The notes below the pieces were generated by a model, which was given only the letters and a program-made list of their open reading frames with translations, ran no database searches and was not told the origin of the DNA. Below are positions 1 to 11,891 of a stretch of 64,000 nt of DNA, piece after piece (position 1 is the stretch's first letter; the number at the start of each line of letters is the position of its first letter). The DNA lies in NCBI GenBank assembly GCA_905221605.1, contig CAJNDS010000735.1:380001-444000 (forward strand), in the 5' to 3' direction. The DNA comes from Symbiodinium natans. Its lineage: Eukaryota > Sar > Dinophyceae > Suessiales > Symbiodiniaceae. A program made the translations under genes and the position numbers.

Positions 1-589
1 GGTTCTCACGTGGCCAAGCAGGAAAGGAATCTATGGTGGGTAGACACTGTACCCGGCCTTTGCGGCTTCTTTATGCCTCGGAACTTCGAAGAAATCCATA
101 CCTTGGGATGTATGAATCCGGAGATGTCGGAAGGTAGAGGGTGCCAAAATCATAATTGTGGCGTCTTTTTGTCGTGGGTTTAGGGGTTATACCCGAGTCA
201 GAAAAGAAAACAGAGCAGCAGGAGGCAGAAGGAAAGGACTACCTCTAAGCCTTCAGTCAGAGGATCCACCCTAAACCCGACTACGGATTCCCATTTGCAC
301 ACTCCCGAGATGGGCCCCCCACATTCCTTAATTTTCTTGGGCGGGTTTCGGGTTCTCAGGGGCTCCGAAGTATGGGCCCTTAATTTGGGTCCCTTGCAAA
401 AAAAACCCTTATCAAGGGCCCATACTTCGGATCCCTATAAACAAGGGTAAGGGACCATACTAAGGGTCCAATGGTTCCGGTTTAGGGCAGAGTCTCCAAC
501 CGCAAGGTGGCAACCTACCCTAAACCCTAAACCCGAAACCCTAAACCCTAAACCCTAAAACTCCCTCAAGCCTGCATGCGGCCGTGCAG
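1..589. other. Non-coding stretch with degenerate heptads and one hairpin
   Basis: I see no convincing exon. It holds scattered CCCTAAA copies (about 515-560) and a short foldback with perfect 17-bp arms at 365-381 and 414-430 around an A-rich loop. Confidence 0.6.
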
Positions 590-1646
590 GCACCCAAGGC
601 GGCCCCCAAAGAGACGGGCAAGTCCCCTTCGGGTGCCAAAGCAGGAGGCTGCAGTGGGGTTGAAGGTTTAGGGTTTAGGGTTTAGGGCTTAGGGTCTAGG
701 GTTTAGGGTTTAGGGTAACACCCCCAAATCTGTGAAATTCATGGCGCCTTTAACGGTTTTGGGGCATTTTTTGTACATGCTTTAGGGGTCCTTGAGCAGC
801 CAACCCCAAAGAACTCAGGGGAGTATGCGCATTAGCTAACCATGATGTATGTTGGGTGTTTGCTAACAAGAACACGAGCATCAAACACGAGAAGACAGCA
901 ACCGGCCCTTAAGACTGAAACCACGAAACAAAACGCATAAACCCTATATACCCTATATACCCTTCATTCTCTATAAATTACCCTATATACCCTATATACC
1001 CCCAGCAAGAAGGCGCCACTCGAATTCAGACATATACCCCCATATACCCCCATACACCCCCATATACCCCCATATACCCCCATATACCCCCATATACCCC
1101 CATATACCCCCATATACCCCATACGCCCTATTGACCCTAAACCCTTGGAGCCCTAGACCGATACTCCCTAGCATCCCTATGCTCTCTATCAGCCCTAGAA
1201 CCCCCTTAAGCCTCCCACTTAGAGGTTCACATGGGTAGGGTTCTACGTATAGGTACTATCTTTATAACCCTGCTAGGAGGTTCAGGTACTTATAACCGCA
1301 ATCACAACTGTACTTCTAAGCCCCCTAAGTCCCAAAGGGTGGGTGATAAGTAGTCCCAAAGGGTAGGTTATAAGTAGACTGATAATTGGGGTTAGAAGTA
1401 CCCATGAACCTCCAGCCCTAAACCCTAAACCCTGAACCCTAAACCCCAAACCCGAAACCCTAAACCCTAAACCCTAAACCCTAAACCCTAAACCCTAAAC
1501 CCTAAACCCTAAACCCTAAACCCCAAACCCTAAACCCTAAACCCTAAACCCGAAGCCTTCGCAGCCAACATCCCTCGAGGCATCAGCCCAGCCTCCGGCA
1601 CCCTGGCCCGGATGCCGAAGACCGCGCCGGTCCGGGCCCCTCAAAG
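590..1646 (+). CDS. Two linked internal exons of an unidentified gene
   Basis: Exons 590-665 and 1565-1646. The first follows a GTGCAG acceptor and ends at G|GTTTAGGG, phase 1. The second follows TTCGCAG, begins with the two bases that complete the codon, and ends AG|GTTGAGGG. The joined product is rich in Ala, Pro, Lys and Arg (first residues APKAAPKETGKSPSG). No start or stop was found. The intron is mostly heptads, a CATATACCCC minisatellite and foldback E. No family is recognised; low-complexity coding sequence or a chance open frame are alternatives. Confidence 0.38.
1031..1122. repeat. CATATACCCC decamer minisatellite
   Basis: About nine head-to-tail copies of a 10-bp unit with one T-to-C variant. 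It is preceded by CCCTATATA copies at 943-1005. Confidence 0.95.
1273..1413. mobile_element. Foldback element, family E
   Basis: Imperfect inverted repeat whose ends read AGGAGGTTCAGGTACTTATAA and its complement ending in ATGAACCTCC. Internal short direct repeats (CCCAAAGGGT) are visible. It shares ends with eight other copies in the window. Confidence 0.65.
1428..1552. repeat. CCCTAAA array
   Basis: About 17 heptads of C-rich orientation with occasional CCCCAAA variants. It lies just before the acceptor of the exon at 1565. Confidence 0.95.
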
Positions 1647-1690
1647 GTTGAGGGTTGAGGGTTGAGGGTTGAGGGTTTAGGGTTTAGGGT

Positions 1691-1744
<54 letters not shown>

Positions 1745-1760
1745 ATTTAGGGTTGGGGCT
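1647..1760. repeat. GGGTTGA variant heptad array
   Basis: Mostly GGGTTGA rather than GGGTTTA, so the variant has been locally homogenised. Its first bases serve as the predicted 5' splice site of the exon ending at 1646. Confidence 0.9.
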
Positions 1761-2138
1761 TTACGGAGGCTCTCCCCTAAACCCTTAAGCCCCTCAGATG
1801 CCCCCAAGCCCCAAACCCCTGACGAGAGTAGCCTGTCTATACATATATATGTATATGTATATGTCTATATATATAAATACTTGTGTATATATGTATACAT
1901 ACATATACATATATATAAATATATGCTCACCCCGCCCCCCCCCCCCCCCCCCCACCCCCCAATAAACCAACCGCGAAATGAAAAAGACAGCAAAAGCCAG
2001 TTGAAATTATTGTGTTTTGTGTTTTTTTTTGCGCGTTTTGCCTTATGTTTTGATGTTTTTTTTTTTTTGTGTGTGTGTGTGTGTGTGTTTGCACTTTTGC
2101 GCGCTTTTGTTTTGCGTTTTGCTGTTTGTGTTTTTGTT

Positions 2139-2195
<57 letters not shown>

Positions 2196-2228
2196 TTTTT
2201 TTGCACTTTGCACTTTTTTGGGCTTTAT
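1761..2228. other. Non-coding: AT-rich, poly-C and poly-T tracts
   Basis: Contains TATA-rich sequence, a C run near 1936-1953, a GT microsatellite near 2069-2087 and a run of about 54 T at 2141-2194. I see no exon; long open frames here are homopolymer artefacts. Confidence 0.8.
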
Positions 2229-4686
2229 TGCATTCTTTTCATACACTCTGTGCTTTTCTATGCTTGTCTTGTGAATAGAAAATCCAAAAACTCAAAAATC
2301 CAAAAACCAAAAAATCAAAAAAAAAACATCCAGAAATCCAAAAACCCAAACTTTCCCGGACAGTGTCTCCGGAAAGTTTGGATTTTTGGATTTTTGGATT
2401 TTTGGATTTTTGGATTTTTGGATTTTTGGACATTTGGGATATTTTGGAATTTGGGATTTTTGGATTTTTGGATTTTTGGTTTTTTGGATTTTTGGATTTT
2501 TGGGTTTTTGGGTTTTTGCATTTTTGGGTTTTTGGATTTTGGGATTTTGGGATTTTTTGGATTTTGCACTTTTGCACTTTTTTGGAATTATTGCATTCTT
2601 TTCATACACAGTGCTTTTCTATGCTTGTCTTGTGAATAGAAAATCCAAAAACTCAAAAATCCAAAAACCCAAAAAACCAAAAATCCAAAAAACAATCCAG
2701 AAATCCAAAAACCCAAACTTTCCCGGACAGTGTCTCCGGAAAGTTTGGATCTTTGGATTTTGGGAGTTTTGGATTTTTGGATTTTTGGGTTTTTGGATTT
2801 TGGACATTTTGGATATTTTGGAATTTGGGATTTTTGGATTTTTTGGTTTTGGGGTTTTTGGATTTTTGGGTTTTTGGATTTTGGACATTTTGGATATTTT
2901 GGAATTTGGGATTTTTGGATTTTTTGGTTTTGGGGTTTTTGGATTTTTGGATTTTTGGGTTTTTGGATTTTTGGGTTTTTGGATTCTTGGATTTTTGGAA
3001 TTTTGGAACTTTGGTTTTTTGGGTTTTTGGGTTTTTGGGTTTTTGGGTTTTTGGATTTTGATGTTGTTTCACTTTCGAGGTGCTCCTTGTTTTTGACTTA
3101 TAAGAGGGCGGTCATTCAAATGTACCCTTATCAGAGTTTCAATGGCGTCCTAAATACTCGAAACGTGAACACTAAATTCACAGGATATTAAATGGCATAT
3201 TCTAGAAGATGTTGATTATACTGTTTCTGTATATGAGATCCATGTCAAGTCTTACTTTTTCAAATCACTGAGAAAAGCATGTACATGTGTTATGCACAGG
3301 CCTTTGCTAAGGACGCTTTAGCAGAGAAAGCCCATATTTGCCAATATCAACTTTGGTGCATCTCAAGGAAGCTGAATTCTCATTTTTTCGATAAGAACCA
3401 TTCTGAGATCCTATGTACCTGCTGTTTAAGAAAGGTTATGTGTCATGAACGCCCTTGCTTTGCGATAACGAGTGTTCTAGTTTTCTGATCGTTTAATTCA
3501 GGCTCTTAATATTGAGTTGCCCACCTGTGCACAGGTCATTACAGTAAACCCTGCTCGAATCTGATTAACGTCTGAACTACGTACTCGATTGAAGACTGTA
3601 TCAGTAAAATCCTAAGTAGCCTGCTCACAAAGCCAATAAGATTTCAAATATCCTACTCAAAACAGCCAACAAGAGGCTAAACAGAAGCGTTCAAGACAGT
3701 AATAGGGCTTAGGCCCAATATGCGGCTAGTGCACTGTCCACTCGAGGGTCAGGTACTTCCCCTATTGAAGTGAAGTGTCCATTCATTTCCAGGGCGCGCA
3801 TTTCAGGCTATGAGGTTCGGTTGAGCTCTTATGTTATAATATTGCATATGGAGCCCCCGTAAGTATCTCATGTATATAAGAGGGCCGCTCTTCAAAAGTA
3901 CCCTTATCAGAGTTTCAATGGCGTCCTAAGTACTCGAAACGTGAACACTAAATTCACAGGCTATTAAATGGCATATTCTAGAAGATTTTGATTGTACTGT
4001 TTCCGCATATGAGAACCATGTACAGTCTTACTTTTTTCACATCACTGAGAAAAACACGTACACGTACATGTGTTATGCACAGGCCTTTGCTCAGAAGGCG
4101 TTAACAGAGAAAGCCTGGATTTGCCAATATCTAATTTTGTGCATCTGAAAGAAGCTGAATTATCATTTCTTCAATAAGAACCATTCTGGGATCCTTGTAC
4201 CTACTGTTTAGAAAAGGTTATGTCTTATGAAAGCCCTTACGAGTGCTTTAGTTTTTTGAACAGGATTCCAAGTAGTTCACTAGCCGGAGATTGGCCCTAC
4301 TACTTTCTTGAACGCTTCTATTCGCTTTTTGAGCAGGACGTTTCAACATCTTTTTGGCTCTTTGAGCAGGCTACTTGGGATTTTCATTCACAGGACGTAT
4401 TTGAAATTCTGACAAGGGTACATTTGAATGGCCGCCCTCTTATAAGTCAAACACAAGGAGAACCTCGAATGTGAAAAATCATAAAACCCAATAACCCAGA
4501 AATCCAAACTTCCCGGAGACATTGTCCGAGAAAGTTTTGGTTTTTGGATTTCTGGATTGTTTTTTTGGATTTTTGGTTTTTTGGGTTTTTGGATTTTTGA
4601 GTTTTTGCATTTTTGAGTTTTTGGATTTTCTATTCACAAGACAAGCATAGAAAAGCACACAGTGTATGAAAAGAATGCATCAAACG
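2229..4686. mobile_element. Large composite foldback element, about 2.46 kb
   Basis: The left end (2229-2310, repeated at 2590-2665) reappears inverted at about 4600-4686; both carry TATGCTTGTCTTGTGAATAG or its complement. Inside are GGATTTTTG minisatellites (2383-2560, 2748-3060), a direct duplication of about 380 bp (3100-3487 and 3879-4259), and a second inverted pair (about 3610-3740 against 4265-4400). No open frame resembles a transposase, so it looks non-autonomous. Arm-level similarity is imperfect, suggesting age or gene conversion. Confidence 0.75.
2383..3060. repeat. GGATTTTTG minisatellite blocks inside the foldback
   Basis: Two blocks of 8-10 bp units of the form GGATTTTTG or GGGTTTTTG, separated by a repeat of the element end at 2590-2745. 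The long open frames over it are repeat artefacts. Confidence 0.9.
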
Positions 4687-4816
4687 GGCTTCGGGCTGTG
4701 CAAGTAGCCACGAGACCCGAACCTCTTAAACCCTAAACCTCGAAACCCTAAACCTCTAAAACCTAAACCTCTATGAACCCTAAACCCTAAACTCCAGACT
4801 CTTCCCCCTTGACTAG

Positions 4817-7800
4817 GGGTCACCCACCAAGGAAGGTGGGAAACACGGGCCTCTGACCCAGGGCCGGAAGAAAAGCGAGCTGTTCGTTAGGGTTTGGGGT
4901 TTCTAGGGTTAACTAGTAGGGTTTAGGGTTTAGGGTTTAGGGTTTAGGGTTTAAGGCTTAGGGTTTAGGGTTTAGGGTTTAGGGTTTAGGGTTTAGGGTT
5001 TAGTTTTGGGTTTAGGGTTTAGGGTTTAGGGTTTAGGGTTTAGGGGTTAGAGTTTAGGGTTTAGGGTTTAGGGTTTAGGGTTTAGGGTTTAGGGTTTAGG
5101 GTTTAGGGTTTAGGGTTTAGGGTTTAGGGTTTAGGGTTTAGGGTGTCGGACGCAGCTTTTTCTTCCTAGGTTACTCCTGGGTCTAGGGTTGCGGGGTTTA
5201 GGACCCTAAAGCCTATACCCCTAAACCCTAAGCCCTGCCAAACCACCAACACATTCTGCGAGCAGCCCGCAAATCCGCGAAGTCCCATGAGATCCTTAAC
5301 AAAGCAGTACTCTAGGTGTAGGGTTTAGGCCCAGTCTGTTGTAAACCCTGAACCCTCAACTTTAAACCCTCAACCCCAAACCCTAAACCCTAAACCCTAA
5401 ACCCTAAACCCTAAACCACACAGGTACATGGCCCTCAGGGTCCATGTGCCTCATGACTTTATAGGTGGGCCCCCAAAGTCCCTACACAGGAAGTACTTTA
5501 AGGTCCAGGTAGTCCCTATTCAGGTACATGTACCCTAAACCCTCAACCCTAAACCCTAAACCCTAAAACTTAAACCCTAAACCCTATGAACCCTATAAAC
5601 CCTATAAACCCTAAACCCCGAGGGGTGGAAATTCTCAGGCCTCAACCCTCAGCGCTCTTCTCCCAGGTTCGCGCGCCTCCGGAGACTTGCGAACGCCACC
5701 TGCAGATGTAGCGAGCCTGCTTGGGGTTTAGGGGTTTCGGATATCTAGGGTTTCGGATATCTAGGGTTTCGGAATGCTAGGGCTTATAGGGTTTAGGGTT
5801 TGGGGTTTCGGGTTTATGGAATTTAGGGTTCCGGCTTTAGGGTTGAGAGCTTGGAAATTCGGGATGTCAATTTGAGTAACCTGTGCCCTGACGAAGTAGA
5901 ACTATCTGATAGGTACTGGGTTTGCTTCCCTATTTCAGGACATACAGATGACTGTAGGCATGGAGTTGGGATGTGAGTTGAGAGGTCTAGGCAGGCTTAT
6001 GCGAGGGGTAACCCCGGCTTGGGGCAGTGCAGGATTGGGTTTAGGGTTTAGGGTTTAGGGCTTTGGGTTTTGGGTTTAGGGCATAGGGTTTAGGGTTTAG
6101 GGTTCAGGGTTTAGGGTTTAGGGTTTGCTTCTTGAGTGATCTGTTTATATGCATGGTCAACGGTAACCATGTATGGAGCTTTGTGTGTTCTGGTGTAGCC
6201 TCATGGGAGTAGTCAAGACTAGATGCCGCCGAGAAATCAGCACACCTTACTCAACACCTAAACCTAAATCCCGACCCTAAACCCTAAACCCTAAACCCTA
6301 AATCCTAAACCCTAAACCCTAAACCCTAAACCCTAAACCCTAAACCCTAAACCCTAAACCCTAAACCCTAAACCTAAACCCTAAACCCTAAACCCTAGAC
6401 CCTACACACGTCAACCCTAAACTCTAGTTCAACCCTACTTGCAACCCTAAAGCCCCCCTACTTCGTTTCATGCGCGTTTCGGGGCTTCACCCCCAAACAT
6501 CTACAGGGTTTAGGTTACCCTAAACCTTAAACCCTAAACCCTAAACCCTAAACCCTCGTTCAGAGTTCACGGTGTAGGGATTCATGGGTGTTGAGGGTGT
6601 TCAGGGTTTACGGGGTACCTTGCTGGGGTCCTGATTATAAAGGAGCCCTACTATTTGGGGGTCTACAGTACTACTAATTGCTTAAGAACCCCCAAAAGGG
6701 TGAAAGTAATCCTCCACATAAGGGCAACACAGGGATTTCATGTCTATTCTTTGCGGGTTCTTAGGCAAATAGTGGAAACCCTAAACCCCAAACCCTGAAC
6801 CCTGAAAACTGTTCGTAAACGCCACAAGAGACTGAGGTGCGGCTGCGAACATTGGAAGGTTGTGCACAGCTTTGTCTTCGCCTCCAGCTCAGGGTTCAGG
6901 GTTTGGGGTTTAGGGCTTAGGGCTTAGGGTTTAGGGTTTAGAGTTCAGGGTTTAGGGTTTAGGGTTTAGGCACCACTGGCGTAGGGTCCCAGGTGTTTGC
7001 TTGGTAGCCCAGTGGTGCCCTTTTGCCCTTTTTTGGTTCAAGGTTCCCTTCTAAAGTAACCAACCCCAAAAGGGTTTAGGGTTTAGGGCTTAGGGTTTAG
7101 GGTTTAGGGTTTAGGGTTTAGGGCTTAGGGTTTAGGGTATGGCTACTAGGCTACTAAGTCTGGCGTAGCATCCTATATGCCCCTGAACCCCCTGAATCCC
7201 ATTAAAGCCCCAAACCGCAACCAGATTTTAAGCGCAGAGGATGCCTAGTAGCTGCAGGACAAATATACATACATACATATATATATATATTTATTTATAT
7301 TTTTGTTCATTTATTTTTGTATCTATATTTATATTTATTTATTTATTATTTAGGGAGGGGCAGAATTATGGAAAATGCTCATATTACGTGTACTGGATGA
7401 GGTGTTGGGCCTGAAGAGTAGTGCGGTCGCGGTTGTAGGGCCGCTGACATGTGCAAGGAAGACTCATTAAAGGAAGGGTTTCCTGGTTCAGGGTTTAGGG
7501 TTTATGTGGCTGGTTTCAGCTCATCCTCTCGGAAACGCTTTGGTTGGCAGTCTCTCGGGGGCGGGCGGCGATCCGCTGATGGAAGTGGGAAAGGCTGACA
7601 AGTACACGAAATGCGCATCAGCAGCCCGGAGGGGGCTGTCAGATCAGTTGTGGTGGTGTGGTTGTATGCTAGTGTGCTTGTGTGGTTGTGCGGTTGTGTG
7701 TGTGTGTGCGTTTTTTTTGTAGTGCTGAACACGGGCGTCTGCTGCCGAAAGTGCGTAATGCTATATGACAGGCTCAATTGTGCGGTTCCTTGTGGGAGTA

Positions 7801-7841
7801 CCTCTTCTAGCCACAGAGTGAAGGAAGGAAGAAATCAATAA
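4817..7841 (+). CDS. Five-exon gene model, unidentified
   Basis: Exons 4817-4885, 5266-5315, 5667-5725, 7520-7646 and 7772-7841 join in phase to 124 residues ending in TAA. Acceptors are TAG, CAG, CCAG, TTCAG and ACAG. Donors are GTTAGGG, GTGTAGGG, GTTTAGGGG and GTTGTGG, so the first three lie at the edge of heptad arrays. The longest exon starts HPLGNALVGSLSGAGGD. No ATG is in the first exon, so the 5' end is missing. Introns carry arrays, elements D, J and A, and AT-rich sequence. No family recognised. Confidence 0.42.
4918..5145. repeat. Long TTTAGGG array
   Basis: More than 28 G-rich heptads with few variants, one of the longest tracts in the window. Confidence 0.97.
5423..5533. mobile_element. 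Foldback element, family D
   Basis: Ends GGTACATGG and its complement, interior AAGTACTTTAAGG as in the better copies at 29352 and 39467. A CCCTAAA array abuts each end. Confidence 0.6.
6268..6412. repeat. CCCTAAA array
   Basis: About 20 heptads with one six-base unit. Confidence 0.95.
6680..6774. mobile_element. Foldback element, family J
   Basis: Inverted ends ATTGCTTAAGAACCCCCAAA and its complement near GGGTTCTTAGGCAAAT; second copy at 39660. Confidence 0.65.
7003..7158. mobile_element. Foldback element, family A, interrupted by heptads
   Basis: The left arm GGTAGCCCAGTGGTGCCCTT and the centre to CCCCAAAAGGG are intact. About 70 bp of TTTAGGG then replaces the right part, and a remnant (CTACTAGGCTACTAAG) follows. 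Intact copies are at 43018 and 55000. Confidence 0.75.
7260..7350. repeat. AT-rich low-complexity tract
   Basis: ATAC and TATT tetranucleotide runs. Not coding. Confidence 0.9.
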
Positions 7842-8869
7842 AGAAATAAAGAAAATGTAAGCAAATAACAAAAGAAAGAAAGCAAGGCAGAAGTCATGCC
7901 AGCATGCTTCAAAGCATACGCATCATTTCGAAACCCATTATGCGAGCATTGTGTTTGCAAATGGGGGCTGCACCCCGCCCCCGCCCCCCCCCCCCCCCCA
8001 AGCTTTATTATACGTCTTGCCGGGTGCTTGAGCATACTCTTAAAACCCATTATGCGAGCATTGTGTTTGCATGCATGGGGGGGGGGGGGGGGGGGGCGCA
8101 GCCCCACCAAACCCCCCCGCTCTGTTTTAAATCGTTCTGGCTTGCTTCAGAGTATACTTTTTTTTGAAACTGAAAACAATGCCAAAATGCCAGCATTGGT
8201 TTGCAGCCTCTGGAAACTCAGAAATTTTGCTATTTACACTTTTTCCAGCCTCTGAAATAGAAATGCTGCTATTTACAGTATTTGCAACCTCTGGAAACTC
8301 AGAAATGCTGCAATGTACAGTATTTCCAGCCTCTGAAAGCGCAGAACTACTGCTATGTATCTGCAGCCTCTTTGGAAACTCATAAATGCTGCTATTTTCA
8401 GTAGTTCCCGCATAAATGCTGTGTTTTTTCGGTATTTAGAGCTTGCGAACGGCCAGAAATGCTGCATTTCTGAGCATTTACAGCCTCCGCTCCGCTTGCA
8501 ACAAGCCTTCGAAGCCTTCAGTAAAATTGTTTGTTGATCCCAAATAAGTTTTTTGATCCGCCTATAAATAAAATATTTGTTGATCAAAAAAAAAATATAT
8601 ATATATATATACATATAATATGTTGATCCCCTACCCCCGCCCTTAAGCCCTATAACCTTTCAAACCCCAGACCCTACTCCCAGACACTAAGCCACTAGAC
8701 CCGAAGCCCCAAACCCTCAATCCTAAACCCCGAAACCCTAAATCCCAAACCCCCAAACCTTAAATCCCAAACCCCTAAATCCCAAACCCTACTCCCAAAC
8801 CCTAAATCCCAAACCCTAAGCCTCCCTAACCCCAAACCCCACAACCCGACCCTTCTTACGGGGGCTCAG
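7842..8869. other. Non-coding: tandem duplications and poly-C/poly-G
   Basis: A direct repeat CCCATTATGCGAGCATTGTG occurs near 7935 and 8047, each followed by a C-rich or G-rich homopolymer. From 8199 to 8420 a degenerate tandem repeat (CAGCCTCTGGAAACTCAGAA units) is present. Degenerate CCCTAAA follows from 8690. No exon is convincing. Confidence 0.7.
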
Positions 8870-9898
8870 GTGCGGTCTGATCCCTCTACGTCGGCCGACC
8901 CTCTTGCGGTAGCCCGCGAGGTGCTAGGATTGATGGCGTTGGGGTTAAGGGTTTAGGGTTTAGCTTTTTGGGTTTAAGGCTTAGCTTTACGGGGTTTCGG
9001 GATCAGGGTTTCAGGGTTATAGGGTGTAAGGTCAGCTTTAGCTGGTTTCGGGATCAGGGTTTGAGGATTAGCTTTAGGGGTTTCGGGACTAGGGTTATAG
9101 GGTTTAAGGATTGGCTTTAAGGGGCTTCGGGGTTTCGGGATTCGGGTTATAGGGTGTATGGGTCATCCTTTTTTTGGTTGATCAGAGGCTGGTTTAAGGG
9201 TTCGGGTTTTCAGGGGCTTCTGTCTTTGGAGTTTCGGCATTTGTCTGGTATAGTGATTGGGATGTTGAAGGCTGTTAAGGGGGTTAAAGGCGTGCAGGGC
9301 TTCGAAGAGTTTTGTTGTTCGCTTCTGCGCTTCTTTTGGGTTTCAGGTTGATCCTTCGACTTCAGCTTTACCTGTGCAGCCCTCAACCTCCACGTGGACC
9401 TCGGGTGTGTATACCCAAAGGCTCCAATGTAGCTCTTTTTTGGGTTAGTTATAGGGGATTCTAATATACTACCCCAAAAAGGTACTACATAGGAGCCTTG
9501 GGGTAGACCCCATCAAGTCGATCCTGATCCCGGATAACAGATTAGGGCATGCCTGTGTGGCGACTAGCACATCGGAAGCCAAGCCCTTGATCCCAAGTTT
9601 GAGAGGTTCTGCAAACCTGACACACCTGCAGCATGCCTCGTCGACGTACCTGAAGAAAGCTCTAAACAAGATTACCCTAAACCCTAAACCCTAGATTGTA
9701 GTCAACTTTACAGAGAAGCCCTTGCTAAGCGTCGACTCACAGTTCGGGATCCAGGGATTAGGCTTCGGGTTAAGTCTAGCACTTTAGCTTGAGCCTTACA
9801 TGAAATCCGTTGTTTGGTGGGATGCCTCAATTTGGTTAGCATTTACTTGTTAATGATCAAACAAGTGAGGTGTCTTCCCCCACCCCCCACACCACCCC

Positions 9899-9929
<31 letters not shown>

Positions 9930-10038
9930 AAAAAAAAAACAAAGCCATGGTCAGGGTCCAGGTACAGTTCAGGGCTTCTTCCGCTTCCGTAAGAAAGATG
10001 CCACGCAAAGTGCAGATGTTGCACCCTACAAGAGTTAA
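8870..10038 (+). CDS. Three-exon gene model, 3' part, unidentified
   Basis: Exons 8870-8943, 9347-9404 and 9973-10038 join in phase to 65 residues. Acceptors are CTCAG, TTTCAG and TTCAG; donors are GTTAAGG and GTGTGTA. The phase of exon 1 selects one of two open frames in exon 2. The final exon (GFFRFRKKDATQSADV...) ends at TAA in sequence shared with element H. No start was found upstream. Element I lies in the second intron. The basic start of the last exon is the only notable feature; no family recognised. Confidence 0.42.
8980..9160. repeat. Degenerate tandem repeat of heptad-like units
   Basis: About 60-bp units of the type AGCTTTA-GGGTTTCGGGATCAGGGTT-ATAGGGT, repeated roughly three times. 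Confidence 0.7.
9412..9508. mobile_element. Foldback element, family I
   Basis: Ends CCCAAAGGCTCCAATGTAG and the complement TACATAGGAGCCTTGGGG. The second copy at 20725-20811 is in the opposite orientation. Confidence 0.7.
9895..9939. repeat. Poly-C followed directly by poly-A
   Basis: About 25 C then 20 A. The same C-then-A layout recurs at 18113-18148 and 45317-45357. Confidence 0.97.
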
Positions 10039-10118
10039 GGGACTTATAACCTAAGTCAGGATCCTTATAACCCAATGTGGCCCTTATAACTGTACTTATA
10101 ACTAGGGGGGCCCCCTTG
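10030..10118. mobile_element. Element H, truncated copy
   Basis: AGTTAAGGGACTTATAACC through AACTAGGGGGGCCCCCTTGTA, matching the complete copy at 15025-15152 but lacking its left arm. Confidence 0.75.
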
Positions 10119-10244
10119 TATTCTCGGGCCCATATGGAGACATAGCTTCTTGTGGTCCTGGTGCCTGCAGGGCAGCGTGTTCTGTGTCGCGCGTCGCCCC
10201 AGCGATGACGCTCGGCTGCATACCCAACGGGCCCAGGTCCAGGA

Positions 10245-10372
10245 TATATGAAGTAGGGTTTTTATTTCTTGTATCCCCAAAGAGGCCACCAAGTATATAC
10301 ACTCACCAATATTAAAAAGAAACCTTATATACACTCACCAGTAACAGTAATACAGAAACCCTGCTTCATATG
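10245..10372. mobile_element. Element G
   Basis: Begins TATGAAGTAGGGTTTTTATT and ends CTGCTTCATATGAAG, with two GTGTATATA blocks in the middle. The second copy is nested inside an E element at 40324. Confidence 0.7.
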
Positions 10373-10379
10373 AAGCGGG

Positions 10380-11891
10380 ATCCTATCTCTTGGCACCCAT
10401 ATACATCCTTCGGGGCTTGGTACTGTACATATCTGGTTCTTGAGCCACAAGCACAGGTAGTAGATACTTCAACCCCAGGGGGTATATTCATATATCATGA
10501 ATGCCTATAAACCGTGTTGATGTTGTGAAGCAAATGTAGTGCACTTAATCCTCAAGAGGGTATACTCATATATCATGTTTGCCGAATTTGTTGATGTTAT
10601 GATTTGCATTATATATATATATATGTATACTATGTATACACACACCGAGTTCGTATGTATTGTTGTACTGCATTTCCAATGTCTGTATACATGAATTTCC
10701 TTCATATTTACATATTTACCCCCCCCCACACATCTACAGATACAGACATGTTTATGTGTGTGTATATATATATGTAGATATGTGTGTCACGTTTATTAGT
10801 ATTTGCATGTTGCTTTCATTATGTTCTCTATGCTTGCGAAAAGCTATATACTGTTGCATATTCACAAATGCATGTATGACATATACCACACGCACTACAT
10901 ACGCATGATATCCTGAGGCGCTGAGAAGCCATGTGGCTGGTTTGCTTCTACCGGCTTGTAACGGTTTAGGGTTTAGGGTTTAGGTTTTAGGGCTTAGGGT
11001 TTAGGGTTTAGGGTTTAGGGGTGCCTGCGCTCAACCACGCACTGACCAGAGTCCTATGCACCTAGAACAAAAATTGGTTTCAGCGGCAGGCGAAAATATG
11101 AACCCCTTCTCTTAGTCCCAAAACCTTCGCCATGGAATTCCTGCGTGCCGATTCCAGGCTGAAAATCCATTGAAGACTTAGGGTTTAGGGTTTAGGGTTT
11201 AGGGTTTAGGGTTTAGGGTTTAGGGTTTAGGGTTTAGGGTGGACATCTGCTTTGTTTTCTTCTCTACAAAAGACATTTCTCCACACGATTGTGAGCAAAC
11301 GCACCCTACCTGACTCTTAGAGCTGCACGTCTATGCATGCTTACATGCACATTTAGGGTTTAGGGTTTAGGGTTTAGGGTTTAGGGGTTAGGGTTTAGGG
11401 TTTAGGGTTTAGGGTTTAGGGTTTAGGGTTTAGGGTTTAGGGTTTAGGGTTTGTGCGCACTCTGCTTTCGTATGATTCAAGGCTGATAATCGCTTCTTCT
11501 GGCGCAATCCTTTGTTTTTATGCAGGTGCTGGAAACCCTAAACCCTAAACCCTAAACCCTAAACCCTCAACCCTCAACCCTAAACCCTAAACCCTAAACC
11601 CTAAACCCTAAGCCACGCAAACGCTAGCAACCCCACAGGCCAGAGACTCAGACTCTTTTTTCTTGAAGGCCTTACAAGCCCTAAACTCATCAAATTGAGC
11701 TGCAAATGTGGGGGGGGGGGTTCCGATATTGGGGGTACCCTTTTGGGGTCCGTATGATAAAGCGAATCCAACAATTTGGGGGTCTATCTTTTGGGGGTCC
11801 CCCCTCCCAATTTGGTAAACCCTAAACTCTAAACCCTAAACCCCAGACCCTAAAACGCCCTTTTAGGTCCAGGTAGAACCTCAGCTTTCAG
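10380..11891. other. Spacer: AT repeats and heptad arrays
   Basis: Contains TATATG repeats near 10610-10790, then TTTAGGG arrays (10965-11020, 11178-11240, 11353-11452), a CCCTAAA array (11533-11612) and element K near 11730-11818. A short ATG frame at about 11141 (MEFLRADSRLKIH) could be a first exon but is unsupported. Confidence 0.6.

Noticed and set aside
1865-3191. Long Phe/Trp/Gly/Leu and Lys/Pro/Asn/Gln open frames
   Set aside because: They are translations of poly-T, GT and GGATTTTTG repeats.
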